Source: Lentimonas sp. CC4 (GTDB lineage Bacteria > Verrucomicrobiota > Verrucomicrobiia > Opitutales > Coraliomargaritaceae). From it: DNA of 64,000 nucleotides. This document shows positions 1 through 9,478 of this stretch, piece after piece. The stretch spans positions 620,001 through 684,000 of the forward strand of contig NZ_CACVBO010000002.1 in NCBI RefSeq assembly GCF_902728235.1, written 5' to 3'. A model generated the notes under the pieces. The model saw only the letters and a list, made by a program, of their open reading frames with translations. It made no database searches and had not been told where the DNA came from. How positions within the stretch are numbered: position 1 is the first letter of the stretch; the number at the start of each line of letters is the position of its first letter. The position numbers and the translations under genes are program-made.

Positions 1-395
1 GTCGCGTGCCCGCCATTGCATGGCAACCAGGCAGCGTGCCTGCCAATGTGCTCTGCGAGGAGCAAGTTTCCACGCTCGACCTAATGCCGACCTTTGCCGC
101 CATCGCCGGCACACAAGCACCAGCGGATCGTCCCATCGACGGTCTTAATATTGAGGCGGTGTTATCCGGGCAATTTACCGAAGCTCCCCAGCGGGATTAT
201 TTCCTCTATCGTGGCCCTGCGATTCGTGTCGGCGACTGGAAATACATCAAGCAGAAGGGCAAGGCTGAGCTGTTTAATTTATCGAACGATAAGGAAGAGC
301 AGCACAACTTGGTTCGCGAGAATCCTGAGAAAGCTCAGGAGTTAGCGAAGCGCTTAACCGAAGTGACTGCTCAGCTGAATCAGACAAAGAAATGA
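1..395 (+). CDS. Sulfatase, C-terminal fragment (cut by window start)
   Basis: The open frame runs in from the left edge (codons in phase with position 3) and stops with TGA at 393-395. It is the last ~130 residues of a type I (formylglycine) sulfatase: an R-V-P-A-I-A-W-Q-P-G stretch of the conserved strand after the metal site, then ST-LDLMPTFAAIAG and IDGLNI, and the usual tail WKYIKQKGKAELFNLSNDK-E-HNL. The catalytic cysteine lies outside the window, so activity cannot be judged. The family hydrolyses sulfate esters in the periplasm or outside the cell. It is followed by a repeat and a transporter remnant, so it is probably the last gene of its unit. Confidence 0.9.
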   Translation, partial: RVPAIAWQPGSVPANVLCEEQVSTLDLMPTFAAIAGTQAPADRPIDGLNIEAVLSGQFTEAPQRDYFLYRGPAIRVGDWKYIKQKGKAELFNLSNDKEEQHNLVRENPEKAQELAKRLTEVTAQLNQTKK

Positions 396-424
396 GATTC
401 CTAAGTCACCCGCTGCGTCATATT

Positions 425-556
425 ATACCAACATGCGACTAAAACTGGTAAAAAGGTTTAACCGCAGAGATCGCTGAGTGCGCCGAGGAGATGGGGAGGG
501 CTGCGTGAAATGCTCTGCGTCAGCTCTCAGCGTGCTCTGCGATCTCTAGCGTGGCA
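425..556. repeat. Intergenic palindromic repeat, copy A
   Basis: About 130 nt with internal dyad symmetry: AACCGCAGAGATCGC on the left is mirrored by GCGATCTCTAGCG on the right, with a CTCTGCGTCAGCTCTC block between. A second copy lies at 24933-25055 and shares the order TACCAA, TTTAACCGCA-AGATCG, GTGAAAT-CTCTGCGTCAGCTCTC and CGATCTCTAG. It is non-coding. Repeats of this 'CGCAGAGATCGC' look are common between genes in PVC bacteria; the mechanism that spreads them is not visible here. Confidence 0.7.
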
Positions 557-558
557 CA

Positions 559-869
559 CTGTCTTCGATTCAACAGGTAGCAATTATTTCGGGTCTGTTC
601 TGCGCGTTTATAAGTAACTATCTGATTGCTGGTGCGGCAGGTAGCTCCCTCAAGGGATTTGCCTCGGGCTACGAAGCTTGGCGCTGGATGTTTTGGATCG
701 AGCTGATTCCTGCAGTCATCTTTTTCTTTGCGCTACTGTTCATACCTGAAAGTCCACGACTATCTAGTCGCCCGTGGTAAACGCGAAAAAGCCATCAGTG
801 TCTTGACGAAAGTGATGGGCGACCGCGCCGAGTGGAAGCATGATGAAATCCGCGAAGCGGTTTCCTTAG
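559..869 (+). pseudogene. Remnant of an MFS sugar-porter transporter
   Basis: Translation from 559 gives LSSIQQVAIISGLF, then ISNYLIAGAAG, WRWMFWIELIPAVIFFFALL and IPESPR. After that a frameshift near 757-760 leads to a stop. The next frame continues DYLVARGKREKAISVLTKVMG and then D-A-E-K-E-I-R-EAVS. PESPRYLVARGKxExA is the signature of the sugar-porter branch of the major facilitator superfamily. Both ends are missing and the frame is broken, so this is a decayed gene. It overlaps the 3' side of the leftward gene that ends at 872. It suggests the locus once had a proton-coupled monosaccharide importer beside the sulfatase. Confidence 0.85.
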
Positions 870-871
870 GT

Positions 872-3800
872 TTAGGGCTTCGCCTTTAGCACCCAAGCTG
901 AGGACTCTAATCCATCGAGAGGGAGATTGTAGACGCGGCTGTAGGAATTGGTCTGTGCGTCGTAGTCGGTTTGCCAGAAGTCATTGCCGTGAACGGATTG
1001 GTCGAGTGCTTGTTCTTTACCATCGACGACTTGATACAGCGTGTAGCCGGTGGAGGTCGCTAGGCCAGCGAAGCGAATCGGCACATAGCCTACGCCGCCT
1101 TTGACTTGAACCTGTATCTCACCGGATTGTGCTTGGATCTTGATCGGGTAATTGTTGGTGAGTGTGCCACCTATCACTGCTACTTTCAGATCGTTGCCAA
1201 TGGCTTCGCGGTAAGTGGTTTGCCATGCGTTCGGATTGGCGATCAGATGTTCGCGGTAGGCTTCGTTCGGGCCGTAGTAGTCGTCGGCTTCGCGGTGCAG
1301 TGTGATCCATTCGAGATCCATCTCTATGGTATCGCCGGGCATGAAGCGGGTGACTCCCTTCGGTGCGGTGAGCAGTAAGTCAATATTCGGGCTAATGTCT
1401 TTGTTGGTTTGGTGAACTGGTGCGCTGATGGTTGGTTGGGTATAAGTTTTTCCGCCGAAGGTCGCACGATAGCCTCGAATGACTAAGGCGCGGTAGCCGT
1501 TGCCCTTGCCGTCATCGCGGGTCTGGCTTGCTCCAGGGAAGCTGACCCACCATGGCGCGGCACCAGTCAACTCCTGCTGCTCAATTAGATAGTCGCCGCG
1601 TTGCAGAGTGATTGCTGCCGCTTCTGATTTGATGAGTCCTGCTGCGTTACCGTAGGCGAGCGTGGGGCAGGTGTAGCCACTCGTGCGCCCCATCTTGAAG
1701 AGCCATGCGCCTTCTGCCGAAACTTCCTTCTCAAAGGTGTAGTTAAATTTCTGGAAGGTTCTCGCATAGTCATCCGTGCGTAAGGTTTGAACTTCGGCAT
1801 CGAAGGAGACTTCGCGCTGACTGCCGTAGTTGCCGTTGTATTTAACATCTGTGAGACAGGGGCCATGCGCAAAGTAGGCGGTCTTCAGTTCATTCGGGTG
1901 GTGACGTTTACCATTGGCGTCGTTCACGAGTAGCCAGTCGCCGCCCCAACCGGCATTTGTCCAGCTCCATTTTTTACCGTCCGCTCCGATGCGAGCCATG
2001 AGCATGCGCACATCGGTAATGCCGACATCCACGCAGCTACGATCTACGTCGAAGCAAATGGTTTCGCCCCAGCAGCCGATTGCGAGTTGATCCCAGCGGC
2101 TATTACCGCCGTAGCCGACAAGTGAGAGTTGCGCGTGTGAAGCGGATGGTAAGTTACCGTAAAATCCATAGGCAATGCGCAGCTTATAGCTTTGCTTGCC
2201 GGGCTGTGCGGGGAGTAGGGCGTAAGCGCGCAAGTAAGACCCGAGCTTGCCGTAGTGCCAGTTCTTACTGAGTTGCACTGGAATGCCAGTGGGCGTGCCA
2301 TCTTCGTAACAGAGTATCGGCACGAGGCCGGTGATGTTGGCCACTTTGCGAAGGTAGAGCATGAACGGCACTTCCTGCGCGTTACCATCGGCATTGTCGA
2401 TTTCGAGAGTGAACTCGTCGTAATTGCGAATGTCAGTATAGCCCGTCTTCCAGTCACGGTTGAGTTTTTTTACCTCGGCGACTTGGCAGTCCAGATCGGG
2501 TTGGAACACAGACTTGATGGTTTGGCCATCTGCAGTGTGCACCGTCACTGTGCTGTTGCGAGTCGCTGGCGTTTCGGGAGTCAGGTCGCAGTTCAGTGTG
2601 AGTGTTTTGGAGTCGCCCATGTCCCATGCCTCGATGGCAGGTGAACGTTCTTCCCATGTTTGATCGCTAGTTGTTAGCTGGATACGCGTGATGACATCGC
2701 GCCAGACATATTCAGTCGGCTTGGGATCCGATCGAGTATCAAAGGTCTTTTCGTAGTGGAGTCCGGTTTTGTTCGCAAGGGTTTCAGGGTGTGCGTTGTG
2801 CGCTTCGATTTCGTCCTCGCTAAGGGTGCGGTTCCAGAGGCGCACTTGATCGAACTTGCCGTAGGTTGTGGTGTTTTTTTCGTCAACCGACCCGAGCTGA
2901 ATGCTTCCTGAGACTGGCGTGCGTGCTTTGTCGATGGTCTTACTGCTTTCGAGCCGTCCATTGACGTAATAGCGCATGGTTGTTCCATCATAAGTGAGCA
3001 CTAAGTGGTTCCAGTCGTCTAATTTGAAAAGCTTGTGATTTTGTTCTCTCAATATGTGACGATTGCGTGGCCCACCGCCGATGTTCATAGAGGCTTCGGT
3101 GCGACTGCCGCGTATGGTGAAGCCGATGTGGCCATCCTCGTTTTGACCGCCATTTTTACTTACCAGAGGGCCATTGTTTTGCTTGGCCGGGTTTTGTGGA
3201 ACGTTGACCCAGCATTCCATACTAAATGTTTCTGCGCTCGGCTTGCTGACGTTGTTCAGGGTGAGGGGCGCTTGCACGACCGCGTGCGCGTTGCCGACAA
3301 CGCCGAATGTGGCTCCGTCGATGAAGGGGGGTGTTGGTGTTATTTCGGCGCTTAAGGTTAGGGAGTCCGGCCAGCCGACGACTTGTAGGCGTGCATTGCA
3401 ACTGAGTTCATTGCCTTCATCATCCTCAAAGACGATATGCTGTATTTCAAAATTCTGAAGGTAGCGAGCTGATTCCCAGAGGCGGGTGTCCTGTAGGCGA
3501 CGGGCATCACTTATGGGGCCAGTAACGCAGTGCTTGGCAGTGAATACTTTACCAGAACTGGCGAGCTGAATCGAGAGTTCAGCTGGCTGGAGTTGCTCTA
3601 ATTTGCTGGTTCCTGTTTCTAGGCCAGAGGCATAGTTTTTAGTGCCGGTGATTCGGCCGAAGCGAGCTTGATCGAGATGGGCTAAATCAAGCACGAGCCC
3701 GTAGTAGCCGGTTTCGATCGCGAGCTGATCAGGGGATGTGTCGTTGGCATTTTTACGAAACCCGTTGAGCCAATAGCCAAAGCTGTAGTTGCGTGGGTTG

Positions 3801-4012
3801 AGCAGTGGAGCGCCTTCAATGACAGGGAAGTTCGGTGACGTCGAGCGTGCTTCGACTTGCGGGGCTGGAGTCTTTTCGGGGATAGGGGCGGGGCTTTCGC
3901 TAATGACCGTAGGCTTAGACGCAGCAGACTGCTGAGGGACGCTGGTTGGCTTTTCGGAGCAGGCAGCTAGTAGTAGCAGGCAAGGTAAGAGTGCGTAGTG
4001 GAATTTAGGCAT
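872..4012 (-). CDS. LamG-domain lipoprotein with a large unknown C-terminal module
   Basis: About 1046 residues. I place the start at 4012 (MPKFHYALL) instead of 4033, because it begins a lipoprotein signal peptide with lipobox LAAC (Cys18) and matches the leader of the next gene upstream. Residues ~235-410 form a LamG/concanavalin-like lectin fold (MECWVNVPQ, DDWNHLVLTYDG, MRYYVNGRLESSK, FDQVRLWNRTLSEDEI). The C-terminal ~550 residues match the protein at 10384-12786 (LSLVGYGGN-RWDQLAIGCWGE-ICF, GDTIEMDLEWI, ADDYYGPN). I know of no assigned function for this module; similar sequences occur in planctomycetes and verrucomicrobia. It probably sits on the cell surface and binds glycan. It follows the lipoprotein at 4034-5272 by 21 nt and is probably cotranscribed. 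Confidence 0.85.
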   Translation of the reverse strand: MPKFHYALLPCLLLLAACSEKPTSVPQQSAASKPTVISESPAPIPEKTPAPQVEARSTSPNFPVIEGAPLLNPRNYSFGYWLNGFRKNANDTSPDQLAIETGYYGLVLDLAHLDQARFGRITGTKNYASGLETGTSKLEQLQPAELSIQLASSGKVFTAKHCVTGPISDARRLQDTRLWESARYLQNFEIQHIVFEDDEGNELSCNARLQVVGWPDSLTLSAEITPTPPFIDGATFGVVGNAHAVVQAPLTLNNVSKPSAETFSMECWVNVPQNPAKQNNGPLVSKNGGQNEDGHIGFTIRGSRTEASMNIGGGPRNRHILREQNHKLFKLDDWNHLVLTYDGTTMRYYVNGRLESSKTIDKARTPVSGSIQLGSVDEKNTTTYGKFDQVRLWNRTLSEDEIEAHNAHPETLANKTGLHYEKTFDTRSDPKPTEYVWRDVITRIQLTTSDQTWEERSPAIEAWDMGDSKTLTLNCDLTPETPATRNSTVTVHTADGQTIKSVFQPDLDCQVAEVKKLNRDWKTGYTDIRNYDEFTLEIDNADGNAQEVPFMLYLRKVANITGLVPILCYEDGTPTGIPVQLSKNWHYGKLGSYLRAYALLPAQPGKQSYKLRIAYGFYGNLPSASHAQLSLVGYGGNSRWDQLAIGCWGETICFDVDRSCVDVGITDVRMLMARIGADGKKWSWTNAGWGGDWLLVNDANGKRHHPNELKTAYFAHGPCLTDVKYNGNYGSQREVSFDAEVQTLRTDDYARTFQKFNYTFEKEVSAEGAWLFKMGRTSGYTCPTLAYGNAAGLIKSEAAAITLQRGDYLIEQQELTGAAPWWVSFPGASQTRDDGKGNGYRALVIRGYRATFGGKTYTQPTISAPVHQTNKDISPNIDLLLTAPKGVTRFMPGDTIEMDLEWITLHREADDYYGPNEAYREHLIANPNAWQTTYREAIGNDLKVAVIGGTLTNNYPIKIQAQSGEIQVQVKGGVGYVPIRFAGLATSTGYTLYQVVDGKEQALDQSVHGNDFWQTDYDAQTNSYSRVYNLPLDGLESSAWVLKAKP

Positions 4013-4033
4013 GATAATATTTTTAAGAGCCAT

Positions 4034-5272
4034 TTATTGTGACTGCGAATGCCAGTCAATACTGGCGGATTCTTCGTTTAAATTTACGTAGACTTGAGCG
4101 TGTTGAAAACTGCGGATATATACCCCGGGTTCGATTTCGGCCATGGTGCCTTGCGGTGGGCCGAGCGGCTTTTGGTATTCGGGGTAGTTTGGGTATTGCC
4201 CGTCCTGGTTGTGGTAGCCCCAATTATAGAGGAAGTAGCAATTGTCACCTGCAGCGAGTAGGAAGCAGGCCAGTGGGAACTCGAGATCGGCGGTGGCTTG
4301 TTCGTTGGTGATGGGGATGTCTAAATTAAGACAGGGCAGGCTGCGGGGCCAGGCTTTGACGAATACGGTCTTACCTGCTTCTACGGCGCGGCGCATGGTG
4401 GCTAGATCATCTAGTAAGCTTTCTGTTTTAAGGTCGCCTGTCTTAGGGTCGCGTGTGCTGCAGCCACAGAAGTGCTCAAACAGCACGCCATCAAAAGACT
4501 CTAAGAAGCGTAGGCCACGATCCTCCCACTTGCTGAGGCGAGCACCGGCACCATTGTAGATGAGTTGCTTGGAGTCGCTAACTCGGGCGTCTAGCTGGCG
4601 AACCATTTCTGTCAGCCCGACTTCGATCGCAGCAGATTTTTCGCTACCCCACAAATGCTTCTGCGTGCTGTGGCTGGCAGCTGGGAGCGCATCGATGAGT
4701 AATCCGTCGAGGGAGCTATCTTCGGAGAGCATCTGCTCCGCGCAATCCACCCACCAATTACGCACTGCTTCCTGGCTCAAATCATAGCAGGGGCGGCGTC
4801 CACGCTTCATGTAGATTGAGCCGTCGGCGTTGCGTAATGCCCATTGCTCTTTGTTTGCGTCAAAGGTGTCGAAGGCAGCATAGAGATTGTAGGCAATGAT
4901 CGAATTCCAATAGCCGTAAACCTGTGCGCCTGGATTGATTGCCTTGATCTGTCTAGCTGCGCGCTCGACTGTAACTTCCGATTGATCTTCTCGGAGCGCG
5001 TGCTCCATACTTTTATCAAAAATGATGATGGGGCAGTTCTCGGCCAGATAGCTCGCTTCTGTATGCGTTAAAGCACCTTCGCTTTTGGCCATGAGCGCAA
5101 AGCGTGGCACGGTCTCCCATGAAAAAGGAAGGGCGGCCTCAGTTGGAGTGTGTGAGTCCCTTTTTATGCTTTCGCTGCTTACCGCGGGCGATTCCGATGG
5201 GATCGCCGGTTTTTCAGAGCAAGCGCCTAATAAGAGCAGAGATAAGAGGGATGCGTAGTGGAATTTAGGCAT
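4034..5272 (-). CDS. Lipoprotein, putative TIM-barrel glycoside hydrolase
   Basis: 412 residues with leader MPKFHYASLLSLLLLGAC (lipobox Cys18). The rest resembles hypothetical glycoside-hydrolase barrels: SYLAENCPIIIFDKSME, INPGAQVYGYWNSIIAY, CYDLSQEAVRNWWVDCAEQ, DGLLIDALPAA, LIYNGAGARL and FLESFDGVLFEHFCGC. Candidate acids are the D in LLIDAL and the E in LFEHF, but the catalytic residues are not proven. GHL15-like or another DUF-type GH family is possible; I cannot name it. First gene of a leftward pair with 872-4012. A stretch of 26 identical bases covers its start (5252-5277) and the start of the next gene (3992-4017), a sign that the lipoprotein leader was copied. Confidence 0.7.
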   Translation of the reverse strand: MPKFHYASLLSLLLLGACSEKPAIPSESPAVSSESIKRDSHTPTEAALPFSWETVPRFALMAKSEGALTHTEASYLAENCPIIIFDKSMEHALREDQSEVTVERAARQIKAINPGAQVYGYWNSIIAYNLYAAFDTFDANKEQWALRNADGSIYMKRGRRPCYDLSQEAVRNWWVDCAEQMLSEDSSLDGLLIDALPAASHSTQKHLWGSEKSAAIEVGLTEMVRQLDARVSDSKQLIYNGAGARLSKWEDRGLRFLESFDGVLFEHFCGCSTRDPKTGDLKTESLLDDLATMRRAVEAGKTVFVKAWPRSLPCLNLDIPITNEQATADLEFPLACFLLAAGDNCYFLYNWGYHNQDGQYPNYPEYQKPLGPPQGTMAEIEPGVYIRSFQHAQVYVNLNEESASIDWHSQSQ

Positions 5273-5410
5273 GATAACACTTTAATGGATGTTTACTCTT
5301 TGCCTCGGGGTATGTGGTGAGTGCCTCACGTTTGCCTTCATCTATAAGGTGGTGCATCGTTGGGGTATCTCTGCGTGACTTCATTATTGGGAGGTTTTAG
5401 ATTATACTTC

Positions 5411-5424
5411 TGTTAGTAGTAACG
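5411..5424. promoter_or_regulatory. Putative LacI-type operator (TGTTAGTAGTAACG)
   Basis: 13 of 14 bases fit the palindrome TGTTA-N-TA-N-TAACA, which recurs before the LacI gene (31888) and several other genes. It lies in the 375-bp gap between the leftward lipoprotein pair and the rightward giant pilin-like gene, so it could serve either promoter. Confidence 0.65.
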
Positions 5425-5487
5425 GGTGGCTCGATTTAGACTTCGTAATATTTTAATCGATTTTATCGGAAACGAGACCATGAAGCA

Positions 5488-5506
5488 TCACGTGTTTACG
5501 GGATTA
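5488..5506 (+). promoter_or_regulatory. Weak match to the 7-2-7 activator element
   Basis: TCACGTGTTTACGGGATTA fits the loose form TCACGT-NN-ACGTGATAG with changes in the right half. No good -10 hexamer stands 20 nt further on, so this is a low-confidence member of the set. Confidence 0.3.
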
Positions 5507-5530
5507 GGGTAAATAAGGTTGACTCTGGAG

Positions 5531-5544
5531 TGTTAATGTTAACA
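5531..5544. promoter_or_regulatory. Putative LacI-type operator (TGTTAATGTTAACA)
   Basis: Both 5-bp arms, TGTTA and TAACA, are perfect; only the central pair differs (TG instead of TA). It is the second site in this gap, 107 bp from the first dyad to the next in a straight count of their left ends being 120, and 104 bp before the chosen start at 5648. Two spaced sites would allow looping by a tetrameric LacI-family protein. Confidence 0.6.
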
Positions 5545-5647
5545 TTCCTAAATCATCAAGGTCCCCTCCTATCTCTTGATCGTTCGGCAATCATTAGCGT
5601 GCTTCTCCTACATGCTATTGCCTTGTCTCCCTCTACAGTCCCTCCCC

Positions 5648-8600
5648 ATGTATTACTCTCGCAAAAAAAAATCGAATAGTGCCACCAGTCAGGATGGCTT
5701 TGCTCTGGTGATTGCACTCAGCTTGATGGCTTTCATCCTGTTATTGCTGCTTTCAATCACAACGCTGGTGCAGGTCGAAACGCGTAGCGCCAATACCAGT
5801 AAGATCCAAATGGAGGCGGAGCAGGCCGCGTTGCTTAGCCTCAACATAGCGATCGGTGAGCTCCAGAAAACTGCAGGGCCGGATCAGCGTATTACAGCGG
5901 CGGCATCCATCTTCGGCGATTCGAATAATGGTCATACCAGCGAAAACCCCGACGGCAGTAGCACGACGGCATCCAGCGTCACTCCAGCGGCAGGGGAGTC
6001 GGGGCAAGATTCGTGGGTCGGCGTCTGGCAGTCCGATACAGTTGCGGTTGGCACACCGAGTTACAGTCCCGCTACACCGGATCAACGAAAGTTCCTCGGT
6101 TGGTTGGTTTCCTCTGTGAATGACACCACGGGTGAGTTTGAACTGCCGCAAAAGCTTGATGCGGTGGGGGTGGATGTTTCTACGTCTTCGAGTTACGTGA
6201 CGCTTGCTACCGATTCCAATGATGATGCCTACATGCAAGTTGAAAAAGTGCCCGTTGCTGATAGCGACATTGCATTTGCGTTCGCAATTGAAGATGAGAG
6301 TTTGAAGGCTGATTTGTCTTGGAGTGAGTTGCCGAAGTCGTCCACGACTGCTGAGCGCTATCAGGCTTCGCGCCTTTCGGCGGCACCGGGCCCCGATTAT
6401 GGAGCCTTGAACGGATCCGGCGCAACGGGTCCTTTTGACTCTATCTCTTACCCATTGTCCAGTGATAGTGGCTATTTGATTTCCAAAGGTATTTTGAAAA
6501 TCGGCGATGTTGCCGGTGTTACGAATTCAATGGCTGGGGGAGGCGCAGATGATTGGCTCAAGGATCAACGCGGCAATGTTACTTGGGGCAGTCGCGGGGT
6601 GATTGCAGATGTGAAATTTGGTGGATTACGCCGCGACCTCAGTCTTGCTTTCGAGATGGATGGGGATGCGGAGGCCGCAAATGCGACCAAATTCAATGAT
6701 TCCGTTACTAGTGAATTCGTCGGAAATGGAGATCGATTAAGCGCTCCGTTGAAACCTGTTGGCTTACCGATTGAGGAGCGTTTCTTATGGCGCGATTATC
6801 TCGGTTCAGGAACGACGTTTAATTCTCATATCAAAGTGCCGACAGGAACCGTTGCGCCGAACGCTGCATTGCCAGCTGTGATGCGGGGCCCGAATTGGTG
6901 GGCATTGCGTGATTATGCCAATCTTTATAAGCGACTATCAGGATCGTCAGGGAATTATGCGATGCAGGCTCGTCCGTATTACCCGAATAGATCCACTGAA
7001 GATGAGACATATAGTGATATGTTTGACATTATTAGACGTGGAGACGGGTGGGACATGGAGACGCGTTTTAGGCTTCAAGCTCCGGATCAGGGGGACGAGA
7101 AGTATTTATATCGTCCGGCTCAATCCAATTATGCGCCAGTTTATCTGGGAGCGACTGTCCTAATTAGTCTATCAGGTGAGGATGCCGGAGGTAATGTTGA
7201 TCTGGTCATCGGTGCGGATCCTCTTTTTTACTTTTGGAATCCATATAATCGAACAATAAAGGTGGATCATATCGGTGTTCGATTAGGTGAGGCTTTCCCT
7301 AGTAGCGTTGCTTTGTGGTTAGATCCAAACCCATTGCCTGCTGATAGCGATGGTTATGTTCAGTATCCCTATGGAGCCTCTCTGAATGATTTATTTAAGA
7401 ATAATGTTACAAATAAAAACGGCAATGTAATTACTTATTTAATTAAAGATACTTCGGGCGGGTCTATTACACTGGAACCCGGTGAGGTTGTGATCGCGTC
7501 TCCTTCTGATGTGCCCGGCGCAGCGAAGTTAGGGTATGAAACCAATGACACGAGCGGGATTTTAATGTCGAATCTCCGTGGCACGAATCGGATTTCCATG
7601 CCTAAAGTTGATCCGGATACGGGTAATGCATCCACGGTAGGCTTTAATTTTCTAGATAGTGGTGGTGGTGATCGCCATGATGTAGACATCAGCATTCCTG
7701 CAGCGGGGATCTCTGCAGCAGACCTTTACGCTGATCTGGAAAATTTCGGGGAAGAAACTCAAAGTTGGCATATGCCGATGTGGGCGGGCGACCGGTCGAT
7801 CGCGGAGTATACGACACCCGAAGCGGTGACCGACAAGGAGACTTTTGATTTCGATACGGTCGATGCTGACGGAAACCCGGTCCAGGTTAAAAAGACGAGG
7901 ATTTTGAATGACCCCATAGCCACCGTCGGCGTGTCGACACTGATCGGTGTTAAAACATACTTTGGATTACATACACTGCTTATGAAGCCCGCTGCTTTTA
8001 CAGGGCAACTGCCCAATCCGATTGAGGCGTTTTCCTTGTTTAATCCGATGCCTATGTTGATGAAGCGGGATTATTGGCGTAATTGTAATTTGAACATGGT
8101 CTACAATCATGTGACTGCCAGTAATGCGAGCACATTGCTTTCCGGTAACGGTATAGGATTTTCCAGTGAAGAACGAAATGCATTTTTTGGTTACAGCTAT
8201 GAATATACCGGTGCAGGAACAGGCTCATCTTTCGTTACGGTTTCAAATATTCCAGAGTCTCCCTTGTTGTCGATAGCTCAATTTTCTCAAGCGAATTTAT
8301 CAATCATGTCGACTGACCCCTTGCATGCCGTCGGTAATTCGTGGGCAAGTCCCGTAATGGCTCCGGATGCGCCTTATGGACAATTACAAACGCCGACATG
8401 GGTGACAACCGCGCAGGATTTTTCTTGGTTGATTAACGATGCCTTGTTTGACCGTTATTATTTCTCAGGACTTGCGCCTGACTATGAAATCACGGGAAGC
8501 GGTTATAGCGCTTCTGCTTCGTTGGAAGATACACTGAGTCAGTTTTATGGAAGCGACTATTTGAGTGCCATGGCTAATCCAGTGTTACGCCCTTATATCC

Positions 8601-9469
8601 CGGATGGTGTAGATGCTAGTCAGGTCGAGGATGAGTTGGCGCAGGCCGACGGATATAAAAAGTTCGGCGCATATGCTTTGATTCAAGGCGCATTCAACGT
8701 GAATTCCACTTCCGTTGCAGCATGGAAGGCTTTTCTTGGAGGTAATCGAGATTTAGAAATAAGTTATGCAGATGGGGGGGATAATAGTGACAGTGGTTCA
8801 CCTTTTCCGAAAAGTTCAGCTCCCTCTGCGCCACGATCTGGGACTGAGTCGGAATGGGCGGGTTTTGCTCGTCTCTCGGAGGATCAAATTGAGGCTTTAG
8901 CTGGTTCGATAGTCGATCAAGTGAAACTGCGTGGCCCATTTATGAGTCTTTCCGATTTTGTGAATCGTCGTGTTGGACCGCTTAATGATGATACCAGTTA
9001 CATGGGGGCAATTCAGGCTGCGATTAATATTCAGGAAGCTGCCGGTCTAATTAATACAGGAGCGAAAGGTGCGGCGTTCGGGACGACGCCAGTATATACT
9101 CAAGGTGATTTTTATGCGGGAGCAGGAGATGTTGGCACCCGAACCACGACGACTGGCATTGCCACATCTGTCACGCAGGCGGACGTGTTAACACCGCTGG
9201 CACCTCGAATGACTGTTAGGGCGGATACTTTTAAGGTGCGTGCGTATGGTGAAGTTCGGTCAACAGACGGAGATGAGATCCAAGCGAAGGCGGTTTGTGA
9301 GGTCGTCGTGCAACGTTTGCCGGAATTCGTTGATGATGCGGATAACCCTTGGGATGAAGCGACTGATCCTTTGGCTCCTAGTGTAAGTGCGTTAAGTTCA
9401 ATTAATGAACGTTTTGGTCGTAAGTTTAAGATCGTTCAGTTTCGCTGGCTCTCTTCTGATGAAATTTAA
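5648..9469 (+). CDS. Giant pilin-like (PilX/Verru_Chthon cassette A type) protein
   Basis: 1273 residues from ATG 5648; the open frame starts earlier at a TTG, but residues before this ATG look like no leader. After MYYSRKKKSNSATSQD comes G17-F18 and a hydrophobic stretch (FALVIALSLMAFILLLLLSI), a PilX-type prepilin/class III leader, followed by SANTSKIQMEAEQAALLSLNIAIGELQKTAGPDQR. This N-terminus and the length match the 'Verru_Chthon cassette protein A' group known from Verrucomicrobia, whose function is unknown. The rest is a long extracellular part ending in a DFVNRRVGPL and EIQAKAVCEVVVQRLPEF segment. It likely belongs to a type IV pilus or type II secretion-like envelope machine. It starts a probable operon with 9479-10204, and two putative LacI-type operators precede it. 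Confidence 0.8.
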   Translation: MYYSRKKKSNSATSQDGFALVIALSLMAFILLLLLSITTLVQVETRSANTSKIQMEAEQAALLSLNIAIGELQKTAGPDQRITAAASIFGDSNNGHTSENPDGSSTTASSVTPAAGESGQDSWVGVWQSDTVAVGTPSYSPATPDQRKFLGWLVSSVNDTTGEFELPQKLDAVGVDVSTSSSYVTLATDSNDDAYMQVEKVPVADSDIAFAFAIEDESLKADLSWSELPKSSTTAERYQASRLSAAPGPDYGALNGSGATGPFDSISYPLSSDSGYLISKGILKIGDVAGVTNSMAGGGADDWLKDQRGNVTWGSRGVIADVKFGGLRRDLSLAFEMDGDAEAANATKFNDSVTSEFVGNGDRLSAPLKPVGLPIEERFLWRDYLGSGTTFNSHIKVPTGTVAPNAALPAVMRGPNWWALRDYANLYKRLSGSSGNYAMQARPYYPNRSTEDETYSDMFDIIRRGDGWDMETRFRLQAPDQGDEKYLYRPAQSNYAPVYLGATVLISLSGEDAGGNVDLVIGADPLFYFWNPYNRTIKVDHIGVRLGEAFPSSVALWLDPNPLPADSDGYVQYPYGASLNDLFKNNVTNKNGNVITYLIKDTSGGSITLEPGEVVIASPSDVPGAAKLGYETNDTSGILMSNLRGTNRISMPKVDPDTGNASTVGFNFLDSGGGDRHDVDISIPAAGISAADLYADLENFGEETQSWHMPMWAGDRSIAEYTTPEAVTDKETFDFDTVDADGNPVQVKKTRILNDPIATVGVSTLIGVKTYFGLHTLLMKPAAFTGQLPNPIEAFSLFNPMPMLMKRDYWRNCNLNMVYNHVTASNASTLLSGNGIGFSSEERNAFFGYSYEYTGAGTGSSFVTVSNIPESPLLSIAQFSQANLSIMSTDPLHAVGNSWASPVMAPDAPYGQLQTPTWVTTAQDFSWLINDALFDRYYFSGLAPDYEITGSGYSASASLEDTLSQFYGSDYLSAMANPVLRPYIPDGVDASQVEDELAQADGYKKFGAYALIQGAFNVNSTSVAAWKAFLGGNRDLEISYADGGDNSDSGSPFPKSSAPSAPRSGTESEWAGFARLSEDQIEALAGSIVDQVKLRGPFMSLSDFVNRRVGPLNDDTSYMGAIQAAINIQEAAGLINTGAKGAAFGTTPVYTQGDFYAGAGDVGTRTTTTGIATSVTQADVLTPLAPRMTVRADTFKVRAYGEVRSTDGDEIQAKAVCEVVVQRLPEFVDDADNPWDEATDPLAPSVSALSSINERFGRKFKIVQFRWLSSDEI

Positions 9470-9478
9470 AAAAATATT

